Source of the DNA: a virus
IMG/VR virus record: IMGVR_UViG_3300017973_000001
Span: 45,431-109,430 of that record
DNA length: 64,000 nt
Direction: 5' to 3' (one strand)
The stretch's first letter is position 1. Each line of letters starts with the position of its first letter. The translations under genes and the position numbers were made by a program. Positions 24,185 to 32,198 of the stretch are shown here, in pieces. The notes beneath the pieces were generated by a model. It worked only from the letters and a program-made list of their open reading frames with translations. It did not search any database and was not told the origin of the DNA.

Positions 24185-24577
24185 TCACACTTGTTTTTGA
24201 GCGTGTTGTTTAATCCATTCTATTACATATTCTATTGGTGGTCTTGTTTTGTCATTTGCTACCAGTGAAACAAAGTCATAAACTTCTTCATCTGAAGCGA
24301 TTAAATCGTAACCATTCAAATCAAGAAATGCTGACGTTGACATATACGCAGTACGTTTATTACCATCTTTAAAACAATGACCTGAAGCTAGAAAGAAAAG
24401 GTAAGCTCCGGCTTTATCAAATATTGTAGGGTATTTCTCAAAATCACCAAATCCGGAACATGGAATCATTAACTTTGCTTCAAGATTACCCGGTTCCCTA
24501 CCTGGAAAGCCACCGTATAAGTCTAGTGCAACTTGGTGGATATATTCTACTTCATCAACTTCCAAGTAGATAACCAT
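24185..24577 (-). CDS. doc: Doc/Fic-family toxin
   Basis: 130 aa. Signature HCFKDGNKRTA near residue 67 matches Doc HxFxDANKR(T). Doc phosphorylates EF-Tu and stops translation; in phage P1 it kills plasmid-free daughters. Length equals P1 Doc (126). The ATG overlaps the stop of the small gene upstream (TAATG), the usual antitoxin-toxin order. Consistent with plasmid addiction for an extrachromosomal prophage. Confidence 0.88.
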   Translation of the reverse strand: MVIYLEVDEVEYIHQVALDLYGGFPGREPGNLEAKLMIPCSGFGDFEKYPTIFDKAGAYLFFLASGHCFKDGNKRTAYMSTSAFLDLNGYDLIASDEEVYDFVSLVANDKTRPPIEYVIEWIKQHAQKQV

Positions 24578-24717
24578 TAGTTTTTACTCAATCTTTCTAA
24601 AGCTTTACCGTTACGTGCAATAACTTTAGCAACGCTTTTTTCAATCATTTTTTGACGTTCTGTTTTTTCTTGTTTTTCTTTTAGTAACATTTCATCATCC
24701 CTCTTTTTCTCATCCAT
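24577..24717 (-). CDS. Small antitoxin candidate for Doc
   Basis: 46 aa, ATG at 24717 after GGGGGTG. Highly charged helix (MDEKKRDDEMLLKEK, then VIARNGKALERLSKN), no Phd DNA-binding domain; Phd of P1 is 73 aa. It could be only the toxin-neutralising part. A near-palindrome TATACT-GAA-TAGTATA lies 20 bp upstream and might be its operator. Pairing with doc is inferred from the 1-bp overlap. Confidence 0.6.
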   Translation of the reverse strand: MDEKKRDDEMLLKEKQEKTERQKMIEKSVAKVIARNGKALERLSKN

Positions 24718-24850
24718 ACCGGACACCCCCAATCTATACTGAATAGTATATGATATGATAGGTTGTCCAGTTATAGGATAGTTTATTCTAAATATTATAT
24801 AATTTAAGAATATTCGTCCACAAAAACTATTCGACAAATATTCATAAACA

Positions 24851-25381
24851 CTAGAGTAATATAACTTCTTCGATATAAGAATTTACTAACTCAGCTCCGT
24901 GAGTATCACGTTTCTCATTACCTATAATTAAATTATGCTTGTAAATTTTAGCAAGCAAGTCGTTAGGTACATTCATAGGAACTATTGTTTGAGGTACTGA
25001 TCCACCCATAGCTACATGTTCACGTAATTCAATATCCGTAAATCGTTGTGAAGGGGCAAAAGAATAATCACTTACACAAGTTAATGCCCAATTACATGAG
25101 GTAAGGTCTAGGTAATATAAAAGGTAAGGTGCCTTTTCAAATAACGTTTTCATGTATTCACGCATTTCCGGAATCTCAAATAATTCATCTGTTGTATCGT
25201 CATAAGCTGAAGTGAATAGGTTCAGACCTTGAAAGTGCTCTTTATTTAATTGTTTTAAGAAATTAACTAACGGCTTTACATAGTTGTTAGTTATGTCTTC
25301 ACCTTTAATTTGATAAATTATAACTGTTGTTTCTTTAGCTGATTTTCTACGTAAGCTCTCAGCTACCATTGGGTGTATCAT
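24851..25381 (-). CDS. Hypothetical protein, 176 aa
   Basis: SD TAGGAGGA. Alpha/beta composition, Cys at about 116 and 122, Pro-rich end of middle region. No family recognised; sits upstream of the doc module in the same direction. Confidence 0.6.
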   Translation of the reverse strand: MIHPMVAESLRRKSAKETTVIIYQIKGEDITNNYVKPLVNFLKQLNKEHFQGLNLFTSAYDDTTDELFEIPEMREYMKTLFEKAPYLLYYLDLTSCNWALTCVSDYSFAPSQRFTDIELREHVAMGGSVPQTIVPMNVPNDLLAKIYKHNLIIGNEKRDTHGAELVNSYIEEVILL

Positions 25382-25391
25382 ATAATTCCTC

Positions 25392-25979
25392 CTAGTTTTT
25401 AACCATTGTTGCTAATACTTCAGCTACTTCTTTAGTTATCTCGGCTACTTTTTCTACATCACCGTCAAACTTTTCAATTAGTTTATCTACTATCTCATGA
25501 GCTTGAGGTGTATCAACCTCTTTCTCATCAACCCATTCCTTACTTACGTCATTATAAGTGCTATCCAACTTTGTTTGAATGAAGTCATATATGTCTGAGT
25601 AGTGTTTATCTTGGAGTTCCCCTAAAAGTTCGTCTACTTTATCTAGGTCATGTAAGTTTTCTTTTTTAACTTCATCATCAACTTGAGTTCTATCTTCAAT
25701 AATCGTCGCCATAGCAACTTCATGAATAGCGTGTGATAAGATAGTGCCATTTGGGTTCTTAGCATAAACTTTAAAGTATACTCCATGATCGTGGTCCTTA
25801 ACAACTTCGATAGAGTCTATTTTAAAAAATCCTAATCTACCAATTAGGAAATTTTTAAGTTGAGAACTACTCGCTAGACTGAACACTTCTGTTACAGTTT
25901 GCCATTCTAAACCCAGTTCTTTAATAACATCATCAACACTTACTAGAGTTTCAACGTAAAAATTAGTTGTCGTTTTCAT
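25392..25979 (-). CDS. Hypothetical protein, 195 aa
   Basis: N-terminal half mixed, C-terminal half a long acidic helix run (about 105-195, VDKLIEKFDGDVEKVAEI). SD GGGGAGATATT before ATG. Unknown. Confidence 0.6.
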   Translation of the reverse strand: MKTTTNFYVETLVSVDDVIKELGLEWQTVTEVFSLASSSQLKNFLIGRLGFFKIDSIEVVKDHDHGVYFKVYAKNPNGTILSHAIHEVAMATIIEDRTQVDDEVKKENLHDLDKVDELLGELQDKHYSDIYDFIQTKLDSTYNDVSKEWVDEKEVDTPQAHEIVDKLIEKFDGDVEKVAEITKEVAEVLATMVKN

Positions 25980-25990
25980 AATATCTCCCC

Positions 25991-26308
25991 TTAAATGTAT
26001 TGGTCAAACGATACTTTTCTGATTGTGCCTCTTTCTAGGTTGCAAAGAAACAATTTACCTCGGCCACTATCAATGTAATGGCCCCGTGCTTTTTGGATAA
26101 TTTTTATATACTGCTTACCACCGTCAGTATCAATACTGTCCATGAGGTGGGTACCACACGTATGGACAAACCAAAGGAATTGCTTTTCGTTATTCTCAAC
26201 CACTTGCTCAATCCTTGCCATATCATGAATGTAGAAATCATCTTGATAGTGCTCCATGATAGATTTAACTTTTTTCTCCATGCCTTCTTTTAATTTTTCT
26301 AGTTTCAT
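25991..26308 (-). CDS. Hypothetical protein, 105 aa
   Basis: ATG at 26308 after GGAGGAG; the earlier ATG (26320) overlaps that SD. Helical N-terminus, Cys/His (WFVHTCGTHL) in the middle, basic C-terminus. The leader contains a GC hairpin with GCTA and ATGGAG elements (26314-26362). Unknown. Confidence 0.6.
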   Translation of the reverse strand: MKLEKLKEGMEKKVKSIMEHYQDDFYIHDMARIEQVVENNEKQFLWFVHTCGTHLMDSIDTDGGKQYIKIIQKARGHYIDSGRGKLFLCNLERGTIRKVSFDQYI

Positions 26309-26313
26309 AGTCT

Positions 26314-26362
26314 CCTCCATATGAAAATCCCTCCCGGAAGGGGGAGGGGGGTAGCTTTTACC
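26314..26362 (-). repeat. Leader hairpin, degenerate copy
   Basis: Minus strand GCTA, CCCCTCCCCCTTCCGGGAGGG-type stem, then CATATGGAG. It lacks the outer stem. Here GGAG merges with the real SD (GGAGGAG) of the downstream gene. The CCTCCC/GGGAGG core recurs at 20126-20150 and 27735-27757. Confidence 0.45.
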
Positions 26363-26366
26363 TCTT

Positions 26367-26654
26367 TTATATTACATTCTCGATTCTACCCTCTAAATAA
26401 TTTTTGTATTCGTCTACTTTGTTAAGATCGTTAGTTAATATGATAGTATAATTGCTTTCCCATACATTTTTTGTAGTTACTATTGCAATAATATATTTAG
26501 CTACATTTTTATTAATATTAATTCTTTCAGCGTCATAAAAAATATAACTATCTAAAAGTGTACCTTCAAAACATTGACATTCAATGTCTAACTTTACTGA
26601 TAAAGATAACACTTCTTCTAATTTATCAGAACTAACATTATTTATCTTAATCAT
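26367..26654 (-). CDS. Hypothetical protein, 95 aa
   Basis: ATGA overlap with the upstream gene; SD AAGGAT. Ile/Asn-rich alpha/beta protein. Unknown. Confidence 0.6.
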   Translation of the reverse strand: MIKINNVSSDKLEEVLSLSVKLDIECQCFEGTLLDSYIFYDAERININKNVAKYIIAIVTTKNVWESNYTIILTNDLNKVDEYKNYLEGRIENVI

Positions 26655-26890
26655 ACAGTATCCTTACCTCCAACTTTCACATGCTTTTTCCAATATTTCT
26701 GTGGTAAAGTAATAACTTTATATGTGTAACCTTGTTGCCTAAATGCAAGTTTGTATTCACGCATTAAGTGGTCTCTATCTGCTTTATCTTCTGCATAATC
26801 AAGATGTTCATATGCTCTATCATAAGGTGTTTTAACTAACAACTGAAACATATATCCTTGTTGTGGGTCATAAGCTTTTGGGTGTGCCAT
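26651..26890 (-). CDS. Hypothetical protein, 79 aa
   Basis: ATG at 26890, 9 nt after AAAGG. Basic and Tyr-rich (MAHPKAYDPQQGYMFQLL). No family named. Confidence 0.6.
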   Translation of the reverse strand: MAHPKAYDPQQGYMFQLLVKTPYDRAYEHLDYAEDKADRDHLMREYKLAFRQQGYTYKVITLPQKYWKKHVKVGGKDTV

Positions 26891-26904
26891 AATATCCATC
26901 CTTT

Positions 26905-27189
26905 CTAGTTTATATTTAAGGCTTTTCTATATTCCGGTTTGTCTAATATATACCATCCCATTAAATCACCTTGATTTACCGTAAAGAGTTTGTAACCATC
27001 TTTCAATGCTTGTTCTCCGGCTTCAGTATCACTTTTAAATTTTGCGATACCGTACTCATCTAAACAATCAAGTTTTTGTATGAGTTCTACACCATGTTGG
27101 CTATCATAAAAAACGGTGTAACCTCTCTTTAGTTCTTCGGTAGTCCACCCTTGTTCTTTAGAAATTTGTTCATAATCAACATTACCCAT
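26905..27189 (-). CDS. Hypothetical protein, 94 aa
   Basis: SD TAGGAGG preceded by leader element copy 2 and a nine-codon leader frame whose TAG stop is the TAG of the SD. Alpha/beta, acidic; unknown. Confidence 0.65.
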   Translation of the reverse strand: MGNVDYEQISKEQGWTTEELKRGYTVFYDSQHGVELIQKLDCLDEYGIAKFKSDTEAGEQALKDGYKLFTVNQGDLMGWYILDKPEYRKALNIN

Positions 27190-27201
27190 AATAAATACCT
27201 C

Positions 27202-27231
27202 CTAAAGTATTTTTGGAATTAGTAACTCCAT
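27202..27231 (-). CDS. Leader micro-ORF MELLIPKIL
   Basis: Starts at the ATG inside the leader element (CATGGAG) and ends at TAG within TAGGAGG, the SD of the next gene. Similar frames starting MEL occur in copies at 30292, 31348 and 32512. May be a true uORF or a by-product of conserved RNA sequence. Confidence 0.35.
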   Translation of the reverse strand: MELLIPKIL

Positions 27232-27276
27232 GAGTACCCCTATGATCCAGGGAGGGGTACCTAGCAATCACTAATT
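27217..27276 (-). repeat. Leader element, copy 2
   Basis: Outer stem AATTAGT/ACTAATT; GATTGCTA; inner stem GGTACCCC/GGGGTAC; TCATGGAGTT. Confidence 0.7.
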
Positions 27277-27711
27277 ATTTTCGTACCATTCTTTCTGAGA
27301 TTTAATTGCTTTATTTAAACCATGCTTAAGTTTTTCACTTGCATTAACCTCATCAATCGTAAGACATAAAGCGTCAAGTGTATCTTCTACATCATAGGTA
27401 ATTACAAACTCATGATTTCCTAACTCATAGTTGAACATATCAAAGATATATCCGTCTCCCGTTTCATCACCTTCAATAGCTTCTTGCCTTTCTTTTTCGT
27501 GTCTATTCATCATTTCTTTAAGTTTTTCTGAGTCTGTACGTTTGTAAAATCCACCAGTACCACTAAGGCTATATATCTTATCTGTATCCTCCGGTTTTAG
27601 TCCAAATTTAGCCATACCTTCATTAAATTGTTCATTACTAAATGCGAAAAACATAGGAAACTCATTAACCTCTTTTTGTTGTTTATCTTTCAATACTGTA
27701 TATGCGTTCAT
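27271..27711 (-). CDS. Hypothetical protein, 146 aa
   Basis: ATG at 27711 after GAGGAGGA; longer reading lacks an SD. Central region basic/acidic alternating helices, C-terminal helix. A GC hairpin (27735-27757) precedes the SD. Unknown. Confidence 0.6.
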   Translation of the reverse strand: MNAYTVLKDKQQKEVNEFPMFFAFSNEQFNEGMAKFGLKPEDTDKIYSLSGTGGFYKRTDSEKLKEMMNRHEKERQEAIEGDETGDGYIFDMFNYELGNHEFVITYDVEDTLDALCLTIDEVNASEKLKHGLNKAIKSQKEWYENN

Positions 27712-27766
27712 TTTAAAATTCCTCCTCATAGTTAAACCCTCCCGGAAGGGGGAGGGCATATTTATT

Positions 27767-28054
27767 TTATTTAACTTCACTAAAAGCTACTAAGTCCTCT
27801 AATGCTTCATTCCCGTAAGATACTTGTGTTTCATGGAAACCCCTTTTAACAGACTTGATAAATTTATCTACATTTTCATCACTAGTAGGTAAGCCTTTTT
27901 TCTCAAGTGCTGACTCAACATCTTCTCTACTCCAACGGATAGTATCAAATACAGTAGATACATCACGAATTTCTTCAATGATACCCATACAACCTAATAA
28001 ACTTCGGATTTCACTCTCACTAAAATTAGTGTCTATTGTAATACTATATTTCAT
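27767..28054 (-). CDS. Hypothetical protein, 95 aa
   Basis: SD TAGGAGGA. Small alpha/beta protein, likely one domain. Unknown. Confidence 0.6.
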   Translation of the reverse strand: MKYSITIDTNFSESEIRSLLGCMGIIEEIRDVSTVFDTIRWSREDVESALEKKGLPTSDENVDKFIKSVKRGFHETQVSYGNEALEDLVAFSEVK

Positions 28055-28067
28055 TTCCCAATTCCTC

Positions 28068-28958
28068 CTAGTCTAATGTAGTAACTGCATATAACTTTTC
28101 ACTGGTATATTTTTCTGCAATTAATATAATTCTATCTACCATCTTTCTCTGAATATTGGTAGACTGTGTGAAAATAGGTAGGTCGATCTTCAACCATTTT
28201 GGGCGTTTAAATTCTGTATGTTCTAATAAGGTAACTCCGTTATTAAACTCCTCATTAGTGGTATAGATTTTAACCCACCCACTATCTAAACCGTACTGGT
28301 TTTCATCAAGACCTTTAACAGTATCAGCTATTTCACCTTTATACGGTTCAATACATTCTTTGATACGATTTTCAAAGTTTGTGATTGAGTCATTCAGCTC
28401 CGATAACTCAAGTTCACCCATTTGCTTAGTCTTGAATGAAGCTTGAATGGTTTTAGCTATTCTACTATCCATGCGACCTTCACATAGTTTAGTGAACTCA
28501 TCACGGGTAACACTTTCATCTGTGTACACTTCAGACCAACCGGACTCAACTAATAAAATTTGGTTTGCATATAAGCCGTAACTCATAAGATATTTATTCC
28601 CGGTTTTATTAATCTCATATCGGTAGATAAAAGGACAGTCACGATTCCACCAATCATATACAAACTTAGGTGTTAAACTAGGGGAGTAATTAATTTCATC
28701 ATTTAGCTCAAACCCATAGAATGTATCAATACTGTTTTCATCAATCTCAACTTCATTTAGGTAAGGTCTAATCTCATTTACACGAAGGAAATATTCTAGG
28801 AATTTGAGATTAATAGATAGATTGTATTCACCAACTGTATTGTGTCTAACAATACATCTACTAGGTACTTTAAATTGGGTTGTACCATCTAAAAACTTCA
28901 TTCTTACTCTAATCACTGTACTGCTAGCTTTCTCAATCAAAAGCTTTATCTTTTTCAC
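28068..28958 (-). CDS. Hypothetical protein, 296 aa
   Basis: GTG start after AAGGAGGA, itself after a GTGC/GCAC hairpin. Beta-rich N-terminal half with many Tyr/Trp (FVYDWWNRDCPFIYRYEI), helical C-terminal third. No family recognised; one of the largest unknowns of the array. Confidence 0.65.
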   Translation of the reverse strand: MKKIKLLIEKASSTVIRVRMKFLDGTTQFKVPSRCIVRHNTVGEYNLSINLKFLEYFLRVNEIRPYLNEVEIDENSIDTFYGFELNDEINYSPSLTPKFVYDWWNRDCPFIYRYEINKTGNKYLMSYGLYANQILLVESGWSEVYTDESVTRDEFTKLCEGRMDSRIAKTIQASFKTKQMGELELSELNDSITNFENRIKECIEPYKGEIADTVKGLDENQYGLDSGWVKIYTTNEEFNNGVTLLEHTEFKRPKWLKIDLPIFTQSTNIQRKMVDRIILIAEKYTSEKLYAVTTLD

Positions 28959-28972
28959 ATTAGGTCCTCCTT

Positions 28973-28986
28973 GTGCTCAGTGGCAC
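28973..28986 (-). promoter_or_regulatory. SD-proximal hairpin GTGCC(N)GAGCAC
   Basis: Minus strand GTGCCACTGAGCAC directly before AAGGAGG. The same hairpin precedes SDs at 22907-22919, 30263-30276 and 31618-31631 with only loop changes. Confidence 0.6.
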
Positions 28987-28996
28987 TAATTTAGGT

Positions 28997-29059
28997 AATA
29001 GTTACCCCATAGTACTCACAACTATTTTCCGTTCGTTGTGAGCACTAGCAATAACTATT
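28997..29059 (-). repeat. Leader element, copy 3
   Basis: Outer stem AATAGTTA/TAACTATT; TTGCTA; a 12-bp inner stem AGTGCTCACAAC/GTTGTGAGTACT with one G-U; ATGGGG. The inner stem is not GC-run based like the others, which supports structure rather than sequence as the conserved feature. Confidence 0.7.
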
Positions 29060-29170
29060 AAGTCACTGCAACCTATAATCCAAAAACAATTAGGAGTTGG
29101 AGTGTTTGACACTCCTTGATACACCCCACCCGTGGATCATAAGGGGGGAGGTGCATTAGGAATTTCAAAC
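29060..29170 (-). other. Structured intergenic stretch
   Basis: The rest of a 212-bp gap. Contains GCACC..CCCC/GGGGTG hairpin with a TGATCCAC loop (29110-29160) and a 7-bp hairpin GGAGTGT-CAA-ACACTCC (29099-29117). No open frame with an SD seen. Confidence 0.4.
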
Positions 29171-29416
29171 TCACTTAATGTAAGCGTATTGTGGTGTACG
29201 TTCACCTAACTTGTACCCAATTAGGTCAGTATATTCTTGTTCGATAATATGAGGATTCTCTTTTAGTAAGTTAGCCTTAGCTTCTTCAATATCAGCTCCA
29301 GTAGAAAACCCTAATACTTGATAGTTTTCACATTCATCACCATCTTTAGGGGGAAGGGTAACTCCTTGTTCATTAATGAATATCCAGTGTTGAACGCCCT
29401 CATGCTTTTGTTTCAT
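29171..29416 (-). CDS. Conserved small phage protein, 81 aa
   Basis: SD GGAGGAAA. Begins MKQKHEGVQHWIF; the C-terminal YKLGERTPQYAYIK motif looks conserved-phage-like but no function is known to me. Overlaps the zinc-finger gene upstream. Confidence 0.65.
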   Translation of the reverse strand: MKQKHEGVQHWIFINEQGVTLPPKDGDECENYQVLGFSTGADIEEAKANLLKENPHIIEQEYTDLIGYKLGERTPQYAYIK

Positions 29417-29711
29417 TTTCTATTTCCTCCTTATTTTCCTCACCTAAATTGTGTACATCAAACACATCTCTTACTTTTTCCATTATTTCTTGCTTATCTG
29501 TTAATCGGTTATTTCCTTCTTCGCCAAAATCTTCACCCTCGAACAATTCCATAAAACTAACTGCGTCATCTAATGCCCAGTACAACATAACAATTAGTCT
29601 ATCCTTATCCGAGGCTTTCTCAATACATCGTTCAGAACAGAAGTTAGAACTTCCAATACACCAACCTTCTGTAAACCCATTATGGCAAACTGTACACTCT
29701 CTCACTTTCAC
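29400..29711 (-). CDS. Zinc-finger protein, 103 aa
   Basis: GTG start after AAGGAGGA. The N-terminus carries ECTVCHNGFTEGWC and FCSERC, a four-Cys zinc site also seen in other phage proteins; acidic helical C-terminus. Possible regulator or adaptor. Confidence 0.7.
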   Translation of the reverse strand: MKVRECTVCHNGFTEGWCIGSSNFCSERCIEKASDKDRLIVMLYWALDDAVSFMELFEGEDFGEEGNNRLTDKQEIMEKVRDVFDVHNLGEENKEEIENETKA

Positions 29712-29755
29712 TGGTTTTCCTCCTTATTTCCCACCCCGGAGGGTGGGGGCTCCTA

Positions 29756-30247
29756 TTAAAGTATTCCTCGTTCTACTAGCATATCGTCAATTTCACAAGT
29801 GTAAGCGTCCCATACCCACTCTTTAAGTCTACCGTTATCATCAAGGATACTTCTATCATTAGGTAAGTCCTCACCTTGTATTGTGAACAAGTGCTCCTCA
29901 CCTTCATCTACTACAATAATTTCGTCACGTCTAGGTGAGTATTGCACTTCAAAGTACGTCCAAGTAGAAGGCCACCCTAGAATTACCTCTACACTCTCTA
30001 AGTCCATGTGCTTTAAACCAATAAACGAATACATATGGTCTACGATAGATATTCCATTCGTCGCAACCCACCACTCATTACCAACACATGAGTAATAATG
30101 TAACTCTCTACCTTGAGGGTCTACATACTCATGCACATCACTACGTAAATCGAACGTTAATACTTCACCTTTCTCATCACGGACAACTTCAATTTTTCCG
30201 TAAAATTCTTCATCACTCATTCTTACAAGCTCTGTAACTGCTGACAT
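29756..30247 (-). CDS. Hypothetical protein, 163 aa
   Basis: SD GGAGGAAA after the GTGC/GCAC hairpin and leader element copy 4. Acidic, aromatic, alternating strands (WPSTWTYFEVQYSP). Unknown. Confidence 0.65.
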   Translation of the reverse strand: MSAVTELVRMSDEEFYGKIEVVRDEKGEVLTFDLRSDVHEYVDPQGRELHYYSCVGNEWWVATNGISIVDHMYSFIGLKHMDLESVEVILGWPSTWTYFEVQYSPRRDEIIVVDEGEEHLFTIQGEDLPNDRSILDDNGRLKEWVWDAYTCEIDDMLVERGIL

Positions 30248-30262
30248 ATTAATTTCCTCCTT

Positions 30263-30276
30263 GTGCTCAATGGCAC
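30263..30276 (-). promoter_or_regulatory. SD-proximal hairpin
   Basis: GTGCCATTGAGCAC on the minus strand, directly before AAGGAGG of the 163-aa gene; it also ends the leader micro-ORF (TGA). Confidence 0.6.
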
Positions 30277-30291
30277 TCTAGTTTTTGAAGT

Positions 30292-30350
30292 ATAGGTAAC
30301 TCCATGAGTACCCCCCGGATCGAGGGAGGGGGTACCTAGCAACTACCTAT
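30292..30350 (-). repeat. Leader element, copy 4
   Basis: Outer stem ATAGGTA/TACCTAT; GTTGCTAG; inner stem GTACCCCC/GGGGGTAC; TCATGGAGT. A frame MELPILQKLECH starts at its ATG (30305-30267). Confidence 0.75.
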
Positions 30351-30365
30351 TGACGATTACCTTAA

Positions 30366-30623
30366 TTAATCCCCGTTTAAATCGTTATAATTAATCATGC
30401 TACGGCAAGCTCTTAATTGGTGTTCTAGTTCTTCTTTATCAACTTCAATCCCTGTATCCTGAATCCCTTTGAATACGAATAGTGAAACAACAGTTAGAAA
30501 GGTGTCGTACTGTTCAATTTCACTAAGAACTTGATTGATTTGTTCAGTTGTTAAGTTTAGATTAAGTATTTCTTTTGCAATCACTTCTACTTCATTACGA
30601 ATTGAAAAATCTGTTTTGTTCAT
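30366..30623 (-). CDS. Hypothetical helical protein, 85 aa
   Basis: SD TGAGGTG. Helical, acidic; coupled to the upstream gene by a 4-bp overlap. Unknown. Confidence 0.6.
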   Translation of the reverse strand: MNKTDFSIRNEVEVIAKEILNLNLTTEQINQVLSEIEQYDTFLTVVSLFVFKGIQDTGIEVDKEELEHQLRACRSMINYNDLNGD

Positions 30624-30967
30624 GCGTTCACCTCATTCATAAGTTTTTGTTCTTTACAACGCTTACGCCAGTTGAGAGCGTGTTTATTTTCTGTAGGGGA
30701 GAGCTTCAGTAATATATGGTCAGTCGCTCCAAAGTAGAAAGGCATAACACTCTCGTCCATTATTTTATACGAAACTTCATTACCTTTTTGTTCAGTTAAA
30801 ACAATAACTCCCACAACTTTTCCAGTGTGGGAGCTCTCTACTGCTAAATATACGGTTGTACCTACTTGCTCTGAAGCTTTTACCTTGACTTCATTTTCTT
30901 CTATCATATCAACTACAAATTTCTCAACACTAACTCCACTTGAAATACTTTCTGTCCACCAACCCAT
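30620..30967 (-). CDS. DUF6927-like protein, 115 aa
   Basis: SD AAGGAGGA. The pattern MGWWTES, then TTVYLAVES, GVIVLTEQ, YKIMDESVMPF, and ILLKLSPT ending NWRKRC follows the layout I associate with plasmid/phage DUF6927 proteins. Role unknown; they are frequent on mobile elements. Named from motif memory only. Confidence 0.6.
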   Translation of the reverse strand: MGWWTESISSGVSVEKFVVDMIEENEVKVKASEQVGTTVYLAVESSHTGKVVGVIVLTEQKGNEVSYKIMDESVMPFYFGATDHILLKLSPTENKHALNWRKRCKEQKLMNEVNA

Positions 30968-30981
30968 TATTAATTCCTCCT

Positions 30982-31320
30982 TTATTCAACCCAAAAGTAA
31001 GCATAAATTTCTTCGTTATCGTTATCCTCTTGGCAATAAGCCAGTACTTGCTCATCACCTCTAAGTAAAAACGCTTGTATCTTATAGGTTTTTTCAGTTT
31101 GACTATCGAACACTGGTATTGAACCACCGACTACCCAAAGAGCGTCATGCTCACCGTGATGGCTACCACTAATAGGAGCTACCTCGTAATCAAAAGAATA
31201 TTCAAGTTCAGTTAATATACACTCTACTATTCTTTGAATACCCATAAACTCTACGAAGTTCAGTTTTTCTTTAAGGTTACTTAAATCAACGTCTTGACCA
31301 ACTTTTTCTAATTCCCACAT
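30982..31320 (-). CDS. Hypothetical protein, 112 aa
   Basis: SD TAGGAGG preceded by leader element copy 5. Contains ISGSHHGEHDALWV, a His-rich loop that could bind metal. Unknown. Confidence 0.65.
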   Translation of the reverse strand: MWELEKVGQDVDLSNLKEKLNFVEFMGIQRIVECILTELEYSFDYEVAPISGSHHGEHDALWVVGGSIPVFDSQTEKTYKIQAFLLRGDEQVLAYCQEDNDNEEIYAYFWVE

Positions 31321-31347
31321 AATGAGACCTCCTAAATATATTGGAGT

Positions 31348-31404
31348 ATAGGTAACTCCATTGAAAGCCCACCGGTGGGGGTGGACTCTCTAGCAACTAC
31401 CTAT
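31348..31404 (-). repeat. Leader element, copy 5
   Basis: Outer stem ATAGGTA/TACCTAT; GTTGCTA; an 11-bp inner stem GAGAGTCCACC/GGTGGGCTTTC with two G-U pairs; CAATGGAGT. Frame MELPILQYI starts at its ATG and stops in TAGGAGG. Confidence 0.75.
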
Positions 31405-31601
31405 TAAGCATTAACTGGTGAGCCTACTGGTTTATATACATTCAACCCAATTTTGATACCGTCTTTACCGGGCACTGATTTATTTCCTTGTGTGCTTGCA
31501 ATAATTTGTGACTTACCACTTGATGATAAACCGTAGTCTTTATCAAGCTCAACCACGATAGTTAATTTGTTACCTTTGATTGTCATTTGTACGTTTTGCA
31601 T
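31404..31601 (-). CDS. Conserved small phage protein, 65 aa
   Basis: SD AGGAGGAAA. Beta strand MTIKGNKLTIVVEL, then SSSGKSQIIASTQGN and KIGLNVY. I recall similar short proteins in varied phages; function unknown. Confidence 0.65.
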   Translation of the reverse strand: MQNVQMTIKGNKLTIVVELDKDYGLSSSGKSQIIASTQGNKSVPGKDGIKIGLNVYKPVGSPVNA

Positions 31602-31617
31602 TATAATTTCCTCCTAT

Positions 31618-31631
31618 GTGCTCAACGGCAC
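31618..31631 (-). promoter_or_regulatory. SD-proximal hairpin
   Basis: GTGCCGTTGAGCAC on the minus strand before ATAGGAGG. Same family as 28973 and 30263. Confidence 0.6.
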
Positions 31632-31642
31632 TCTGTTTTAGA

Positions 31643-31701
31643 GTTGATAACTCCACAAGTACCCCCATGATCCAGGGGAGGGGTACCTAGCAACCATCAA
31701 C
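31643..31701 (-). repeat. Leader element, copy 6
   Basis: Outer stem GTTGAT/ATCAAC; GGTTGCTAG; inner stem GTACCCC/GGGGTAC with a GGATCAT loop; TTGTGGAGT (GTG in place of ATG). Confidence 0.7.
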
Positions 31702-31951
31702 GATACATTACTTCAATCCTAGATAGGTCAACGTGATTTTTACCTACTAAGAATCCAACCCTATCAGAAATTCTCCAACCATTATCGACGGTAAAGTGTA
31801 CATTACCACGTACAGTATATACATATGACTCACCGTGTTTTTCTTTCACTTGCTCCAACAATGCTTCAGCTTCTTTACTGGTAGCTATCTCGTAGTTACC
31901 ATGTTCATCTACTACTAAATCTGCTTTTTCCTTAAATTCCTCAAACGTCAT
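31697..31951 (-). CDS. Hypothetical protein, 84 aa
   Basis: SD TAAGGAGGG. Alpha/beta, acidic. Unknown. Confidence 0.6.
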   Translation of the reverse strand: MTFEEFKEKADLVVDEHGNYEIATSKEAEALLEQVKEKHGESYVYTVRGNVHFTVDNGWRISDRVGFLVGKNHVDLSRIEVMYR

Positions 31952-31967
31952 AGTATTCCCTCCTTAA

Positions 31968-32198
31968 TTAACACGTCCCACAATAAGAGATTGCAAGTTC
32001 TATAGGGTTTTGTCCAGGGTCATCATGCTCAGTTCCGATAAAGTCACGTCTGCATATATCACAAGTATCCCAAACAATGCCAACCTCGTTGTTAACGTGG
32101 TTAAGCAGTATGTTATAAGGTTTCTCATATCCATGTACGAACTGAGAAGGGATGAGTTTAACTGTTTCTCCAAATTGTTGCGTAGTTCCTAAAGCCAT
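31968..32198 (-). CDS. Zinc-binding protein, 76 aa
   Basis: SD AAGGAGG inside the upstream gene. The C-terminal half has CDICRR, then CGTC at the end, spaced for one zinc. Unknown role. Confidence 0.65.
   Translation of the reverse strand: MALGTTQQFGETVKLIPSQFVHGYEKPYNILLNHVNNEVGIVWDTCDICRRDFIGTEHDDPGQNPIELAISYCGTC

Noticed and set aside
28997-29059. Self-cleaving ribozyme (hammerhead, twister)
   Set aside because: The conserved catalytic-core sequences of these classes are not present; only a generic two-stem plan is shared.
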